In this document: positions 25,690 through 34,086 of the stretch, piece after piece
Layout of the letters: each line of letters starts with the position of its first letter
Position numbering within the stretch: the stretch's first letter is position 1
NCBI GenBank assembly: GCA_036377675.1
Contig: DASUXY010000017.1
Span: 1 to 64,000, forward strand
Origin: DASUXY01 sp036377675
Lineage (GTDB): Bacteria; Bacillota; Bacilli; Bacillales; Amphibacillaceae
DNA length: 64,000 nt
Reading direction: 5' to 3'
The notes under the pieces: model-generated
What the model saw: the letters and a program-made list of their open reading frames with translations, nothing else
What the model was told of the DNA's origin: nothing
Databases searched by the model: none
Made by a program: the position numbers and the translations under genes

Positions 25690-25764
25690 GTTCAGTTACG
25701 GTAATATTTTATTATGGAATTATTTTAATGAATTGGTAAACAATATGTAAAGGGTGAAACGATT

Positions 25765-26217
25765 ATGAAATGGACCCAAAAGGATATGACGAAATACGTT
25801 CAAGCAAAAGAATATATTGATACAATCGTCATCCCATTTATGCCTTTTCAAATTGGCAAAGATCAAGATGCAACAAAATATGCCACTGAGCATGAAGTGT
25901 TGCTCTTGTTAGCGAATGAACTTGAACGAGAGCTATCTGGTCGAATGATGCTTTTACCTGCATATTTCTATTTGAAAACAACTGATCCGGAGAAAGAAAT
26001 CGAGCGTCTGAATGCATTTGTAAATGAGATCCAGAAACAACCATTTACTCATATCTTTTTTCTAACATTTGATTCATCATGGAAGAAAAACGAACGATTA
26101 TTTGATGGAAATCTTCTTTGGATACCGAGCATTCAAGCAGAGGATCCTTCAGCAATGCAGACTGTAGTTAAAGACCAAGTTTCACAAGTGAGCGAACTCA
26201 TTCGATCGTATTGGTGA
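25765..26217 (+). CDS. ypiF: DUF2487 protein YpiF
   Basis: A 150-residue soluble protein of the DUF2487/YpiF family, beginning MKWTQKDMTKYVQAKEYIDT and continuing with TIVIPFMPFQIG. It lies directly upstream of qcrABC as in B. subtilis, but a strong sigma-A promoter separates it from qcrA. AAAGGGTGAAACGATT precedes the ATG. No catalytic residues are recognisable, and its function is unknown. A link to the bc complex is suggested only by the conserved neighbourhood. Confidence 0.85.
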   Translation: MKWTQKDMTKYVQAKEYIDTIVIPFMPFQIGKDQDATKYATEHEVLLLLANELERELSGRMMLLPAYFYLKTTDPEKEIERLNAFVNEIQKQPFTHIFFLTFDSSWKKNERLFDGNLLWIPSIQAEDPSAMQTVVKDQVSQVSELIRSYW

Positions 26218-26304
26218 AATGAACATGTTGTCAAAGAATAAAGGGCTTATTTGACACGATTTTACATGTAATCTAAACATTTTTATGATAAAGAGGAATA
26301 TTTG

Positions 26305-26333
26305 TTGACCAAGCCTTTAGTTTACGCTATCAT
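26305..26333 (+). promoter_or_regulatory. Sigma-A promoter of qcrABC
   Basis: TTGACC (26305-26310) and TATCAT (26328-26333) are spaced by exactly 17 bases, about 64 bases upstream of the qcrA ribosome binding site. Confidence 0.75.
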
Positions 26334-26402
26334 GGTTATGTCCTAGTAATCTGAATCAATACCTTAGTGATTATTATATGTAAGTAGAGGGGGGGAAAAA
26401 TC

Positions 26403-26915
26403 ATGAGTGAGAAAAAACAACAAGTATCCCGGCGGCAATTTTTGAATTACACGCTTACAGGAGTAGGCGGATTTATGGCAGCAGGAATGCTCGTGCCGAT
26501 GTTGAGAATGTCTATTGACCCAGTTTTAAAAGCATCAACCTCAGGTGATTTTACGAGTGTTGATCTCGATGTTAACGATATTACGAGTGAACCACAGCGT
26601 GTTGAGTGGAAAATTGAACAAGAGGACGCGTGGTATACATCAGAAGTCGATCGTGCTGCCTGGGTTTATAAAGATGAAAATGATGAAATCATAGCACTTT
26701 CCCCAATTTGTACACACCTTGGCTGTGTTGTTTCATGGGAAGGTAATGAACAGTTTCCAGACGAGTTTTACTGCCCATGTCACGATGGACGTTTCGAAAA
26801 AGATGGTACAAATATTCCGGGTACACCACCACTAGAACCATTACATCGATATGAACACAAAGTAGAAAATGGAATTCTATACTTAAGCGAACCAAAACCA
26901 AGAGGGGAGGCGTAA
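26403..26915 (+). CDS. qcrA: Menaquinol:cytochrome c reductase, Rieske iron-sulfur subunit
   Basis: A 170-residue Rieske protein of the bc complex. The 2Fe-2S ligands are C103 and H105 in CTHLGC and C124 and H127 in CPCHDGRF; C108 and C126 would form the stabilising disulfide. An N-terminal SRRQFLNY twin-arginine motif followed by a hydrophobic anchor (about 18-34) suggests Tat-dependent insertion, which fits the tat genes at the window's right end. The ribosome binding site is GAGGGGGGG. First gene of qcrABC. Confidence 0.96.
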   Translation: MSEKKQQVSRRQFLNYTLTGVGGFMAAGMLVPMLRMSIDPVLKASTSGDFTSVDLDVNDITSEPQRVEWKIEQEDAWYTSEVDRAAWVYKDENDEIIALSPICTHLGCVVSWEGNEQFPDEFYCPCHDGRFEKDGTNIPGTPPLEPLHRYEHKVENGILYLSEPKPRGEA

Positions 26916-26921
26916 TAATTA

Positions 26922-27596
26922 ATGTTACAAAAACTGTATGATTGGATTGATGAAAGGATAGATATTACGCCGATATGGCGGGATATTGCAGATCACGAAG
27001 TACCCGAACATGTTAACCCTGCCCATCACTTTTCAGCTTTTGTATATTGCTTTGGCGGTTTAACATTTTTCGTTGTCGTCATCCAAATTTTATCCGGTAT
27101 GTTTTTAACGATGTATTACGTTCCGGATATCGAAAACGCTTGGAAATCAGTTTACTACTTGCAAACCGAAGTAGCTCATGGACAAATTGTACGCGGGATG
27201 CACCATTGGGGCGCAAGTGTCGTAATTGTCATGTTATTACTACATACACTACGTGTGTTTTTCCAAGGTGCCTATAAAAAGCCACGTGAGCTGAACTGGA
27301 TGGTAGGAGTTCTACTATTCTTTGTTATGCTTGGTCTAGGCTTTACGGGCTACTTATTACCTTGGGACAACAAAGCGTTTTTCGCAACCCAAGTTGGACT
27401 TGAAATTGCAGAACAAGTACCGTTTATAGGTCCAGAGTTGAAAACACTATTAGCTGGAGACCCTAAAATTGTCGGGGCACAAACACTAACAAGATTCTTT
27501 GCAATCCATGTGTTTTTCCTACCAGCAGCACTATTTGCATTACTTGCGGTACACTTTATTTTAATTCGTAGACAAGGAATTTCTGGACCACTATAA
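26922..27596 (+). CDS. qcrB: Menaquinol:cytochrome c reductase, cytochrome b subunit
   Basis: A 224-residue b6-type cytochrome b with four transmembrane helices. Haem-b histidines are visible in VRGMHHWGASVV and in the last helix (FFAIHVFFLPAAL, LAVHFILIRRQG). Cysteine 43 (AFVYCFGG) corresponds to the residue that binds the extra covalent haem c in B. subtilis QcrB. The quinone-site segment GYLLPWDNKA is present. It follows qcrA by 6 bases. Confidence 0.97.
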   Translation: MLQKLYDWIDERIDITPIWRDIADHEVPEHVNPAHHFSAFVYCFGGLTFFVVVIQILSGMFLTMYYVPDIENAWKSVYYLQTEVAHGQIVRGMHHWGASVVIVMLLLHTLRVFFQGAYKKPRELNWMVGVLLFFVMLGLGFTGYLLPWDNKAFFATQVGLEIAEQVPFIGPELKTLLAGDPKIVGAQTLTRFFAIHVFFLPAALFALLAVHFILIRRQGISGPL

Positions 27597-27611
27597 GAAG
27601 GAGGGAAAGCT

Positions 27612-28388
27612 GTGAAAAGGGGAAAAGGAATGAAATATGTCGGCGACTCTCGTATAACCGCCGAAAGAACAACGACTATACCGAAAGATTATTCTGAATA
27701 TCCCGGGAGAACAGAAGCTTTTTGGCCCAACTTTTTATTAAAAGAATGGTTGGTAGGTGCCGTTTTTCTCATTGGATTTTTATCCTTAACAGTAGCTCAT
27801 CCTTCTCCATTAGAAGGTGTAGCAGATCCAACGGATGCGGCTTATATACCGTTGCCAGACTGGTACTTCTTGTTCCTATATGAACTGCTCAAATATAAAT
27901 TTGCTAGTGGACCATATGTCATTTTAGGTGTTATTGTCATTCCCGGCTTGGCGTTCGGTGCGTTACTACTTGCACCATTTTTGGACAATGGCCCTGGAAG
28001 AAGGCCCCATCAAAGACCGATAGCTGTAAGTATGATGCTCCTTGCATTAACTGCAGTTATTTGGTTAACATATACGTCTGCAGCTAACGTTGATTGGGAA
28101 GCACGTGCCGAAGAGAATAAACCAATTCCACCTTCAGACGTTGAAATTGACGTCGATGACCCAGGCTATGCTGTTTATGAAAATAGCTGTATGAGTTGTC
28201 ATGGTGATGAATTAGAAGGTTCACCAGCTGGGCCTGCACTTATTGGTACGGAATATGATAAAGAAGAAATTGCCAAAATTGCAGTAGAAGGTATCGGTTC
28301 GATGCCTGCAGACCTATTTGAAGGAACAGATGAGGAACTTGAACAATTGACAGACTTTATTATGTCTCTCAATGAAGATATTGAATAA
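27612..28388 (+). CDS. qcrC: Menaquinol:cytochrome c reductase, cytochrome b/c fusion subunit
   Basis: A 258-residue fusion of a subunit-IV-like domain (three membrane helices, about 45-155, with PLPDWYFLFLYELLKY) and a C-terminal cytochrome c domain. The haem c site is C193-M-S-C196-H197, and M231 in GIGSMPAD is the likely axial methionine. The start is GTG 27612 after AAGGAGGGAAAGCT. Together with QcrA and QcrB it passes electrons from menaquinol to a cytochrome c oxidase. A terminator ends the operon. Confidence 0.96.
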   Translation: MKRGKGMKYVGDSRITAERTTTIPKDYSEYPGRTEAFWPNFLLKEWLVGAVFLIGFLSLTVAHPSPLEGVADPTDAAYIPLPDWYFLFLYELLKYKFASGPYVILGVIVIPGLAFGALLLAPFLDNGPGRRPHQRPIAVSMMLLALTAVIWLTYTSAANVDWEARAEENKPIPPSDVEIDVDDPGYAVYENSCMSCHGDELEGSPAGPALIGTEYDKEEIAKIAVEGIGSMPADLFEGTDEELEQLTDFIMSLNEDIE

Positions 28389-28403
28389 TAAATTAAATGA
28401 ACC

Positions 28404-28443
28404 GAAAACACCTTTGCCATCGCTTATGGTAAAGGTGTTTTCT
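28404..28443 (+). terminator. Terminator of qcrABC
   Basis: GAAAACACCTTTGCCAT and ATGGTAAAGGTGTTTTC form a long, nearly perfect stem with a T-rich right arm. Confidence 0.9.
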
Positions 28444-28544
28444 AACTTGTAACGAATAAATACGTCGTGCGAGGCGTATAAATAAGCTGTTTTCGCAACG
28501 ATTTTTACGGGGAAAATCGTGCACGTGAAGTGGAGAGATGCCAA

Positions 28545-29135
28545 ATGTTTATGTCTATTCGACATATTTTATTAAACAAACGATTTTTAATAGCTTTATT
28601 TTTCGTTAATTTAGTCGGGACAGTTTACGGTTTTATATGGTATCAACATCAGTTAGCGGTGACACCGCCAATTTTTTTAATATTTGTACCCGATAGTCCG
28701 ACTGCCAGTATGTTTTTTACGATATTTTTATTCTTTTTTATATGGAATGTAAACGTTCCATATATCGAAGCGTTAGCAATGATTACACTGTTTAAATACG
28801 GTGTGTGGGCCGTTGTGATGAATATACTTACATGGGTAACTACTGGATCACTCGGTTGGGAAGGTTACATGCTAATCGCATCTCATGCGGCTATGGCAAT
28901 TCAAGGATTATTATATGCACCTTTTTATAAAATTAAAATGAAGCATATCGTTGTTGCCGCGATTTGGACATTACATAATGACATTATTGATTATGTGTTT
29001 GGGATGATGCCTATGTATTCCAATTTGACGCAATATATGGATAAAATTGGCTATTTTACCTTTTGGCTTAGTATTTTATCCATTTATATAGCCTATCGAT
29101 TAGCGGTGAAAAATAAGGGTAAAGTTTCCACATAA
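28545..29135 (+). CDS. ypjA: DUF1405 membrane protein YpjA
   Basis: A 196-residue polytopic membrane protein with about six transmembrane segments, of the DUF1405/YpjA family. The blocks FIFVPDSPTASMFF-like (IFVPDSPTASMFFTIFL), NVPYIEALAMITLFKYG and WTLHNDIIDYVFG are characteristic. The ATG at 28545 is 8 bases after GGAGAG; an in-frame GTG at 28530 is upstream of it. It follows qcrABC after a terminator, as in B. subtilis. Its function is unknown. Confidence 0.85.
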   Translation: MFMSIRHILLNKRFLIALFFVNLVGTVYGFIWYQHQLAVTPPIFLIFVPDSPTASMFFTIFLFFFIWNVNVPYIEALAMITLFKYGVWAVVMNILTWVTTGSLGWEGYMLIASHAAMAIQGLLYAPFYKIKMKHIVVAAIWTLHNDIIDYVFGMMPMYSNLTQYMDKIGYFTFWLSILSIYIAYRLAVKNKGKVST

Positions 29136-29199
29136 CATGTTATATATTTAAGCGACCACACATACATTAAAGTAAATAGATTGATGTGGAGTGGTCTCT

Positions 29200-29475
29200 A
29201 TGATTAAGCGAATGCTGCAAAGACTGAACGTATATAATACATCGTTCATAGGGATTTATATTTTCATCATCTGTACAATTTTATTCATCCATCCTATGTT
29301 TGCACATGCCTCTGAAAAGGTTCCTCAAAATAAGTCAAATTCTGAAATGATTCCCTTTTATTGGATGATTGTAATCGTTGGTGGGTGTATTGCTCTTACA
29401 TTAACTTATGTTAGTTGGAGAAAGTATAAAGGAGAACAAAAAAAAAGATTAAAAAAAGATAAAAATATTGACTGA
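29200..29475 (+). CDS. ypjB: Shortened YpjB-like sporulation protein
   Basis: A 91-residue protein with an N-terminal signal peptide (about 16-36, ending MFAHA) and a C-terminal transmembrane segment (about 53-73). A basic tail TYVSWRKYKGEQKKRLKKDK follows that segment. The tail closely resembles the end of B. subtilis YpjB (ALTYVGYRKYKAEKNKLKK), a sporulation-associated protein of about 264 residues. The large extracytoplasmic middle region of YpjB is missing. The ATG at 29200 is 8 bases after GGAG. It may be a functional mini-form or a remnant; the frame is open with a ribosome binding site, so I keep it as a gene. Confidence 0.65.
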   Translation: MIKRMLQRLNVYNTSFIGIYIFIICTILFIHPMFAHASEKVPQNKSNSEMIPFYWMIVIVGGCIALTLTYVSWRKYKGEQKKRLKKDKNID

Positions 29476-29536
29476 TGCTCCTTTTTTGACTAAAATTGAC
29501 CTATACGATGAATAGTACTAGTTGGAGGGAAATAAC

Positions 29537-30223
29537 ATGTTTGAAAGTTTCGGGGGATATCTCCTTTACTTTGCTCTTTTAATGATCATTCCATTATGGG
29601 CACAAGCACGCGTGAAGAGTACGTACAGTAAATTTTCAAAAGTAGCAACATCTTCACAAATGTCTGGTGTAGAAGTAGCTCGTAAGATTTTGGATGATAA
29701 CGGTTTATATCATGTAAAGATTGAAGAAACAAAAGGAGTTCTTTCAGATCATTATGATCCACGTACACAAGTCGTTCGACTGTCCACGAATAACTATCAT
29801 GGGCACTCGATGGCTGCCTCAGCAGTTGCTGCGCACGAGGTAGGGCATGCGATTCAACATGCGGAAGGATATGCTTTTCTTAAGTTTCGAACAGCGTTAG
29901 TACCAGTTGCGTCATTAGGTTCTAACTTGTCATTCTTTTTGATATTAGCTGGAATCTTACTAAATATGGCAAACTTATTCTTGTTCGGAATCATCTTCAT
30001 GTCAGCGGCCGTTCTATTTCAGTTGGTTACTTTACCTGTTGAGTTCGATGCTTCGAACCGAGCGATGGGTCAGTTAGTATCCACAGGCATTATTAATAAT
30101 AATGAAGAACGGGGTACGCGAAAAGTTTTAAATGCAGCAGCGATGACATATGTAGCAGCAGCATTAATTGCCGTTGCTGAATTAGTCAGATTTATTCTAA
30201 TGTTTTTAGCAAGTAATGAGTAA
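29537..30223 (+). CDS. Zinc-dependent membrane peptidase (YugP family)
   Basis: A 228-residue membrane protein of the Zn_peptidase_2 (YugP-like) family. The zinc motif HEVGHAIQHAEG (HExxH, about 107-118) lies between an N-terminal anchor (about 5-20) and two or three C-terminal membrane segments. LPVEFDASNRAM supplies the family's third conserved acidic/asparagine block. The ATG at 29537 follows TTGGAGGGAAATAAC. It sits between ypjB and ypjD, a place it holds in several relatives but not in B. subtilis. Its substrate is unknown. Confidence 0.85.
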   Translation: MFESFGGYLLYFALLMIIPLWAQARVKSTYSKFSKVATSSQMSGVEVARKILDDNGLYHVKIEETKGVLSDHYDPRTQVVRLSTNNYHGHSMAASAVAAHEVGHAIQHAEGYAFLKFRTALVPVASLGSNLSFFLILAGILLNMANLFLFGIIFMSAAVLFQLVTLPVEFDASNRAMGQLVSTGIINNNEERGTRKVLNAAAMTYVAAALIAVAELVRFILMFLASNE

Positions 30224-30228
30224 ATATC

Positions 30229-30258
30229 AAAAGGGTGACGTTTACTTGTCATCCTTTT
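30229..30258 (+). terminator. Hairpin downstream of the zinc peptidase gene
   Basis: AAAAGGGTGAC pairs with GTCATCCTTTT (G:U allowed) around an 8-base loop. The T-run is only the arm's own TTTT, so termination is plausible but not certain. Confidence 0.5.
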
Positions 30259-30439
30259 ACGTTCTATACCAATTTGTACATGTTGCAAACATACGATTGA
30301 GTAACATGATGCTTGGGTGAACATCCCCAAGTTTTTTTCTTATTTCCACTGACATGAATGTCTTTCCTAAATTATTTGTCAAAGTATGTTCGATTAGCTA
30401 ACATGAAAGAAGATTATAATTTATAAAGGGGTTTTTAAC

Positions 30440-30775
30440 ATTCCTACACCAATTTACAATACAGAAGAGATTCAAAAAAGAGTTGATGATTATATTTCAC
30501 AGTTTAAAGAAGGATATTTTTCACCTTTAAGTTTAATGGCCCGACTCAGTGAGGAAGTAGGAGAGTTAGCTCGAGAAATTAACCATTACTACGGTGAAAA
30601 ACCTAAAAAAGAAACAGAACAGATAAAAACTGTCGAAGAAGAAATTGGAGATATTATGTTTGTACTTGCATGTTTCGGGAATTCTTTACATATCGATCTC
30701 GCTAAAGCATTTGCAACGTCTATGCATAAAATAGAAACACGCGACCGAGATCGTTGGACACGTAAAAATCAATAA
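30440..30775 (+). CDS. ypjD: MazG-like nucleotide pyrophosphohydrolase YpjD, apparent ATT start
   Basis: An all-alpha NTP pyrophosphohydrolase-type protein. LSEEVGELAREINHYYGEKP (EExxE, metal-binding) and EEEIGDIMFVLACFGNS (ExxD) are clear. The first ATG (30536) would remove the conserved N-terminus YISQFKEGYFSPLSLMA, present upstream in the same frame. That frame is open from 30407 but has no ATG, GTG or TTG. An ATT at 30440 stands 8 bases after AAAGGGG and gives 111 residues, the B. subtilis YpjD length. I therefore infer an ATT start. It is followed by dapB. Confidence 0.85.
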   Translation: MPTPIYNTEEIQKRVDDYISQFKEGYFSPLSLMARLSEEVGELAREINHYYGEKPKKETEQIKTVEEEIGDIMFVLACFGNSLHIDLAKAFATSMHKIETRDRDRWTRKNQ

Positions 30776-30800
30776 ATAGATTTTTGAGGAGGTATGTAAC

Positions 30801-31598
30801 TTGACAATTAAAGTCATTGTTGCGGGACCCCGGGGACGAATGGGTTCCGAAGTTATTCATATGTTGACTGAACAACCACATTTACAACTCGTCGCTTGTA
30901 TTGATCGTAAAAATGATGGAAAAAAACTGCGTGACCTTTCATCATTTCCAAATCTTGATGTTCCAATTTTTAAAGATCCGGAGCTATGTTTTCAATCGGT
31001 GGATGCTGATGTTTTCATAGAGCTTACGATTCCAGATGCCGGATATAAACATACAGTGCTCGCTATTAAACATGGCGTACGTCCTGTCGTTGGCACATCA
31101 GGGTTTACAAACGAGCAAATCGATGAATTAATAAGCCTTGCACAAGAAAAAAACGTAGGTGGTCTTATTGCACCTAACTTTGCAATTGGTGCAGTTTTAA
31201 TGATGCAATTTTCTCAAATGGCTGCTAAATTTTTACCGGATGTAGAAATTATTGAAAAACATCACGACAAAAAAATTGATGCGCCATCCGGTACCGCAAT
31301 GAAAACGGTAGAATTAATTAAACAAGCTCGAAAAGAAAAATCACAAGGTCATCCTGAAGAAGTTGAAACATTACGAAATGTTCGTGGCGCTGAAATTGAA
31401 GGAATTCGACTACATAGCGTTCGTTTACCAGGTCTTGTCGCTCATCAGGAAGTCATTTTTGGTGGCAACGGACAAACATTAACAATTACACACGACTCAT
31501 ACAATCGTGAATCCTTCATGGCAGGTGTAAAGTTTGCTGTAGAAAAAGTTATGGAAATGGACAAGCTCGTCTACGGCTTGGAAAATGTTTTATCATAA
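30801..31598 (+). CDS. dapB: 4-hydroxy-tetrahydrodipicolinate reductase
   Basis: A 265-residue enzyme of the lysine/diaminopimelate pathway, also supplying dipicolinate for spores. The nucleotide-binding motif VAGPRGRMGSEV is at about 7-18. The active-site block EKHHDKKIDAPSGTAM (about 154-169) carries the HH and K residues, and GTSGFT and APNFAIGAVLM are conserved. It starts at TTG 30801 after GAGGAGGTATGTAAC. In B. subtilis mgsA and bshB1 follow; here both are missing and a micro-ORF leads into bshA. Confidence 0.96.
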   Translation: MTIKVIVAGPRGRMGSEVIHMLTEQPHLQLVACIDRKNDGKKLRDLSSFPNLDVPIFKDPELCFQSVDADVFIELTIPDAGYKHTVLAIKHGVRPVVGTSGFTNEQIDELISLAQEKNVGGLIAPNFAIGAVLMMQFSQMAAKFLPDVEIIEKHHDKKIDAPSGTAMKTVELIKQARKEKSQGHPEEVETLRNVRGAEIEGIRLHSVRLPGLVAHQEVIFGGNGQTLTITHDSYNRESFMAGVKFAVEKVMEMDKLVYGLENVLS

Positions 31599-31639
31599 AC
31601 AGAGAAGCTATTCGTTTACATTTGATAGGGGGAGATTCA

Positions 31640-31735
31640 ATGGCGGTTATGCTCATTTCCCGTATAAAAAAGCATGTTTTCCGGTTTAAGCGAAACGAGT
31701 TAAATGGAAGCAAATTAAAGGATCGACGACAATGA
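31640..31735 (+). CDS. 31-codon micro-ORF overlapping bshA (uncertain)
   Basis: An ATG at 31640, five bases after AGGGGGAG, opens a 31-residue, strongly basic reading frame (MAVMLISRIKKHVFRF...). Its stop TGA overlaps the bshA start as ATGA (31732-31735). bshA has only a weak ribosome binding site of its own (AAAGGAT), so translation of this frame could feed bshA by coupling. The peptide resembles no protein I know, including MgsA or BshB1, whose genes occupy this place in B. subtilis. It could be a leader peptide or a chance frame. Confidence 0.45.
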   Translation: MAVMLISRIKKHVFRFKRNELNGSKLKDRRQ

Positions 31736-32856
31736 AAAAAATTGGGATTACATCTTATCCGACTGTTGGAGGGTCAGGTGTTATTGCAACAGAATTAGGT
31801 GTATTATTAGCAAAATCTGGATATGAAGTACATTTTATTACGTCAAGCTTACCCTTTCGATTAGATCGTATCTACCCGTCGATTTATTATCATGAAGTTA
31901 GTATGAGTCATTATCCGGTGTTTCAATATCCACCTTACGATTTAGCATTAGCATCAAAAATGGCTGAAGTAATCGATCGAGAGAAACTTGATATTTTGCA
32001 CGTCCATTATGCTATGCCGCATGCAATTAGTGCTATTTTAGCGAAGCAAATTGCTAAACATAATGTGAAAATCGTTACTACTTTACACGGCACTGACATA
32101 ACGGTATTAGGTATTGACAATACGTTTAAAGAGATGATCAAATATGGCATTGAAAACTCAGATGCGGTAACAGCAGTTTCACACGACCTCGCCCAACAAA
32201 CGAAAAAAACGTTAAATGTCAAAAAGGACATTTCTGTCATTTATAATTTTGTCAATGAAAATGAATATTCTAGAAAATATTTAGAAGAAATTAAACAAAA
32301 CTACGGTATTCAACCTGATGAGAAAGTCGTCATCCACATTTCAAACTTTCGTAAAGTAAAACGGGTGGAAGATGTTATTCATACATTTAATAAGATTAGA
32401 AACAACGTTAAAGCAAAGTTACTGTTGGTCGGTGACGGCCCAGAGTGTAAAAACACCTTTCAACTTGTAAATAAGTTACAATTAAGCGATAGCGTTTTAT
32501 ATTTAGGTAAACAAAAAAATGTGAGTGACTTGTTATCAATAGCCGACTTAAAACTATTGTTATCAACAAAAGAAAGTTTTGGACTCGTTCTCCTCGAGGC
32601 AATGGCTTGTGAAGTTCCGTGCATTGGAACGAATGTCGGTGGAATCCCTGAAGTAATCAATCATAATGAAACAGGGTTTCTCGTAGATGTCGGTGACACA
32701 GATCAAGCAGCAGCATATGCGATTGATTTGTTAACAGATGAGAAGAAATGGAAGGAGTTTTCACAAGCTGCCGTGAAACGAGCAAGAAAAACTTTCCATT
32801 CATCAAAAATTATTCAACAGTATAAAGATTTATATGACGACGTTTTATCACAATAA
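31732..32856 (+). CDS. bshA: N-acetyl-alpha-D-glucosaminyl L-malate synthase
   Basis: A 374-residue GT4 glycosyltransferase that makes GlcNAc-malate, the first step of bacillithiol synthesis. The start KKIGITSYPTVGGSGVIATELG has the N-terminal glycine-rich donor loop. ISNFRKVKRVEDVI marks the second Rossmann domain, and ESFGLVLLEAMACEVPCIGTNVGGIPEVI is the UDP-sugar-binding EX7E region (about 282-310). It lies before cca as in B. subtilis, but the deacetylase gene bshB1 is not beside it; that step must be encoded elsewhere. Confidence 0.95.
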   Translation: MKKIGITSYPTVGGSGVIATELGVLLAKSGYEVHFITSSLPFRLDRIYPSIYYHEVSMSHYPVFQYPPYDLALASKMAEVIDREKLDILHVHYAMPHAISAILAKQIAKHNVKIVTTLHGTDITVLGIDNTFKEMIKYGIENSDAVTAVSHDLAQQTKKTLNVKKDISVIYNFVNENEYSRKYLEEIKQNYGIQPDEKVVIHISNFRKVKRVEDVIHTFNKIRNNVKAKLLLVGDGPECKNTFQLVNKLQLSDSVLYLGKQKNVSDLLSIADLKLLLSTKESFGLVLLEAMACEVPCIGTNVGGIPEVINHNETGFLVDVGDTDQAAAYAIDLLTDEKKWKEFSQAAVKRARKTFHSSKIIQQYKDLYDDVLSQ

Positions 32857-32883
32857 TTAAACGACAGAAAATGAGGATTTACG

Positions 32884-34086
32884 ATGCTTCCTAAGTCTTT
32901 TATGCAAGCAAAATATATAATAGATACGATAGAAGAATATGGTCATGAAGCTTATTTCGTTGGAGGATGTGTGCGAGATGTTTTATTAAATCGTCCGATT
33001 AGAGATATTGATATAACAACGTCCGCACCTCCTGCAATCATCCAAACCATTTTTCCAAAAGTGATTCCTGTAGGCATTGAACATGGTACAGTCATTGTTA
33101 GACATAAAAATGAATCGTATGAAGTAACAACATTCCGGGTAGACGGCACATATACAGATCAACGTCATCCGGACTCCGTACAGTTTATTAATCAGTTAGA
33201 CGAAGATTTAAAACGGAGAGACTTTACGATCAATGCCCTCGCTATGGACAAAAATGGAAAAGTCATCGACTTATTTTCAGGAATGACTGATTTGAATAAT
33301 AAGTTAATCCGAACGGTTGGAAATGGTGTTGAGCGCTTTACAGAAGACCCATTGCGCATCATTCGAGCGTTGCGCTTTTCCAGCCAACTTGGATTTGCAA
33401 TTGAAAAGAAAACATTAAAAGCGATGAAACTAGTGATGCCACAAATTGAAAACATTGCCGTAGAACGAATTACGAATGAAATGGAAAAATTATTTCGTGG
33501 GGATTCTATTAATACAGGACTACATTATTTGAAAGAAACAAAAGTATATAAATATTTACCGATTATGTTAAAATATCCGTATATCGTGGCTGAAATTCCC
33601 AAAGAAATAAAACCTCTTCATTCATTTGGACAAGTCATTGCTTTATTTCATTATATTGAACGGCAAATTCCTGTCATCGCCTGGATTAAAGCGTGGAAAT
33701 GTTCAAACGAAACAAAGCATGAAGCCCATCAATTGACGCAAGCGCTCACTCAATATGAAGAAACCGGATTGAGCAGATGGTTAGTTTATCAATTAGATAC
33801 CCAGTTTTATGATGGTTTTGCGAATTTAACGAGCATTCTTTTTAGCGAAAATCCCGTTCGTAAACAAGACATAGAAAAAATAGCTAAAGAACTTCCGATT
33901 CGCTCAAAACGGGATTTAGCTGTAAACGGACATGACTTGATTCAAATGTTTCCACGAGCAGAAAAAGGGCCGTGGCTTCAGCAAACGTTAACTCAGTTAG
34001 AAAAAAAAGTGGTCGAAGGTCATTTAGTGAATAAGAAATTTTCGTTAAAGGAATGGATAACATGCAATCCACCAGAGATAAATTAA
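32884..34086 (+). CDS. cca: CCA-adding tRNA nucleotidyltransferase
   Basis: A 400-residue class II CCA-adding enzyme that completes tRNA 3' ends. The head domain has YFVGGCVRDVLLNRPIRDID (GGxVRD and DxD, about 24-43), and RRDFTINALAMD and EDPLRIIRALRFSSQLGF follow. The tail is all-helical. AATGAGGATTTACG precedes the ATG. Its last 25 bases overlap birA, indicating a bshA-cca-birA transcription unit as in B. subtilis. Length matches the family. Confidence 0.96.
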   Translation: MLPKSFMQAKYIIDTIEEYGHEAYFVGGCVRDVLLNRPIRDIDITTSAPPAIIQTIFPKVIPVGIEHGTVIVRHKNESYEVTTFRVDGTYTDQRHPDSVQFINQLDEDLKRRDFTINALAMDKNGKVIDLFSGMTDLNNKLIRTVGNGVERFTEDPLRIIRALRFSSQLGFAIEKKTLKAMKLVMPQIENIAVERITNEMEKLFRGDSINTGLHYLKETKVYKYLPIMLKYPYIVAEIPKEIKPLHSFGQVIALFHYIERQIPVIAWIKAWKCSNETKHEAHQLTQALTQYEETGLSRWLVYQLDTQFYDGFANLTSILFSENPVRKQDIEKIAKELPIRSKRDLAVNGHDLIQMFPRAEKGPWLQQTLTQLEKKVVEGHLVNKKFSLKEWITCNPPEIN

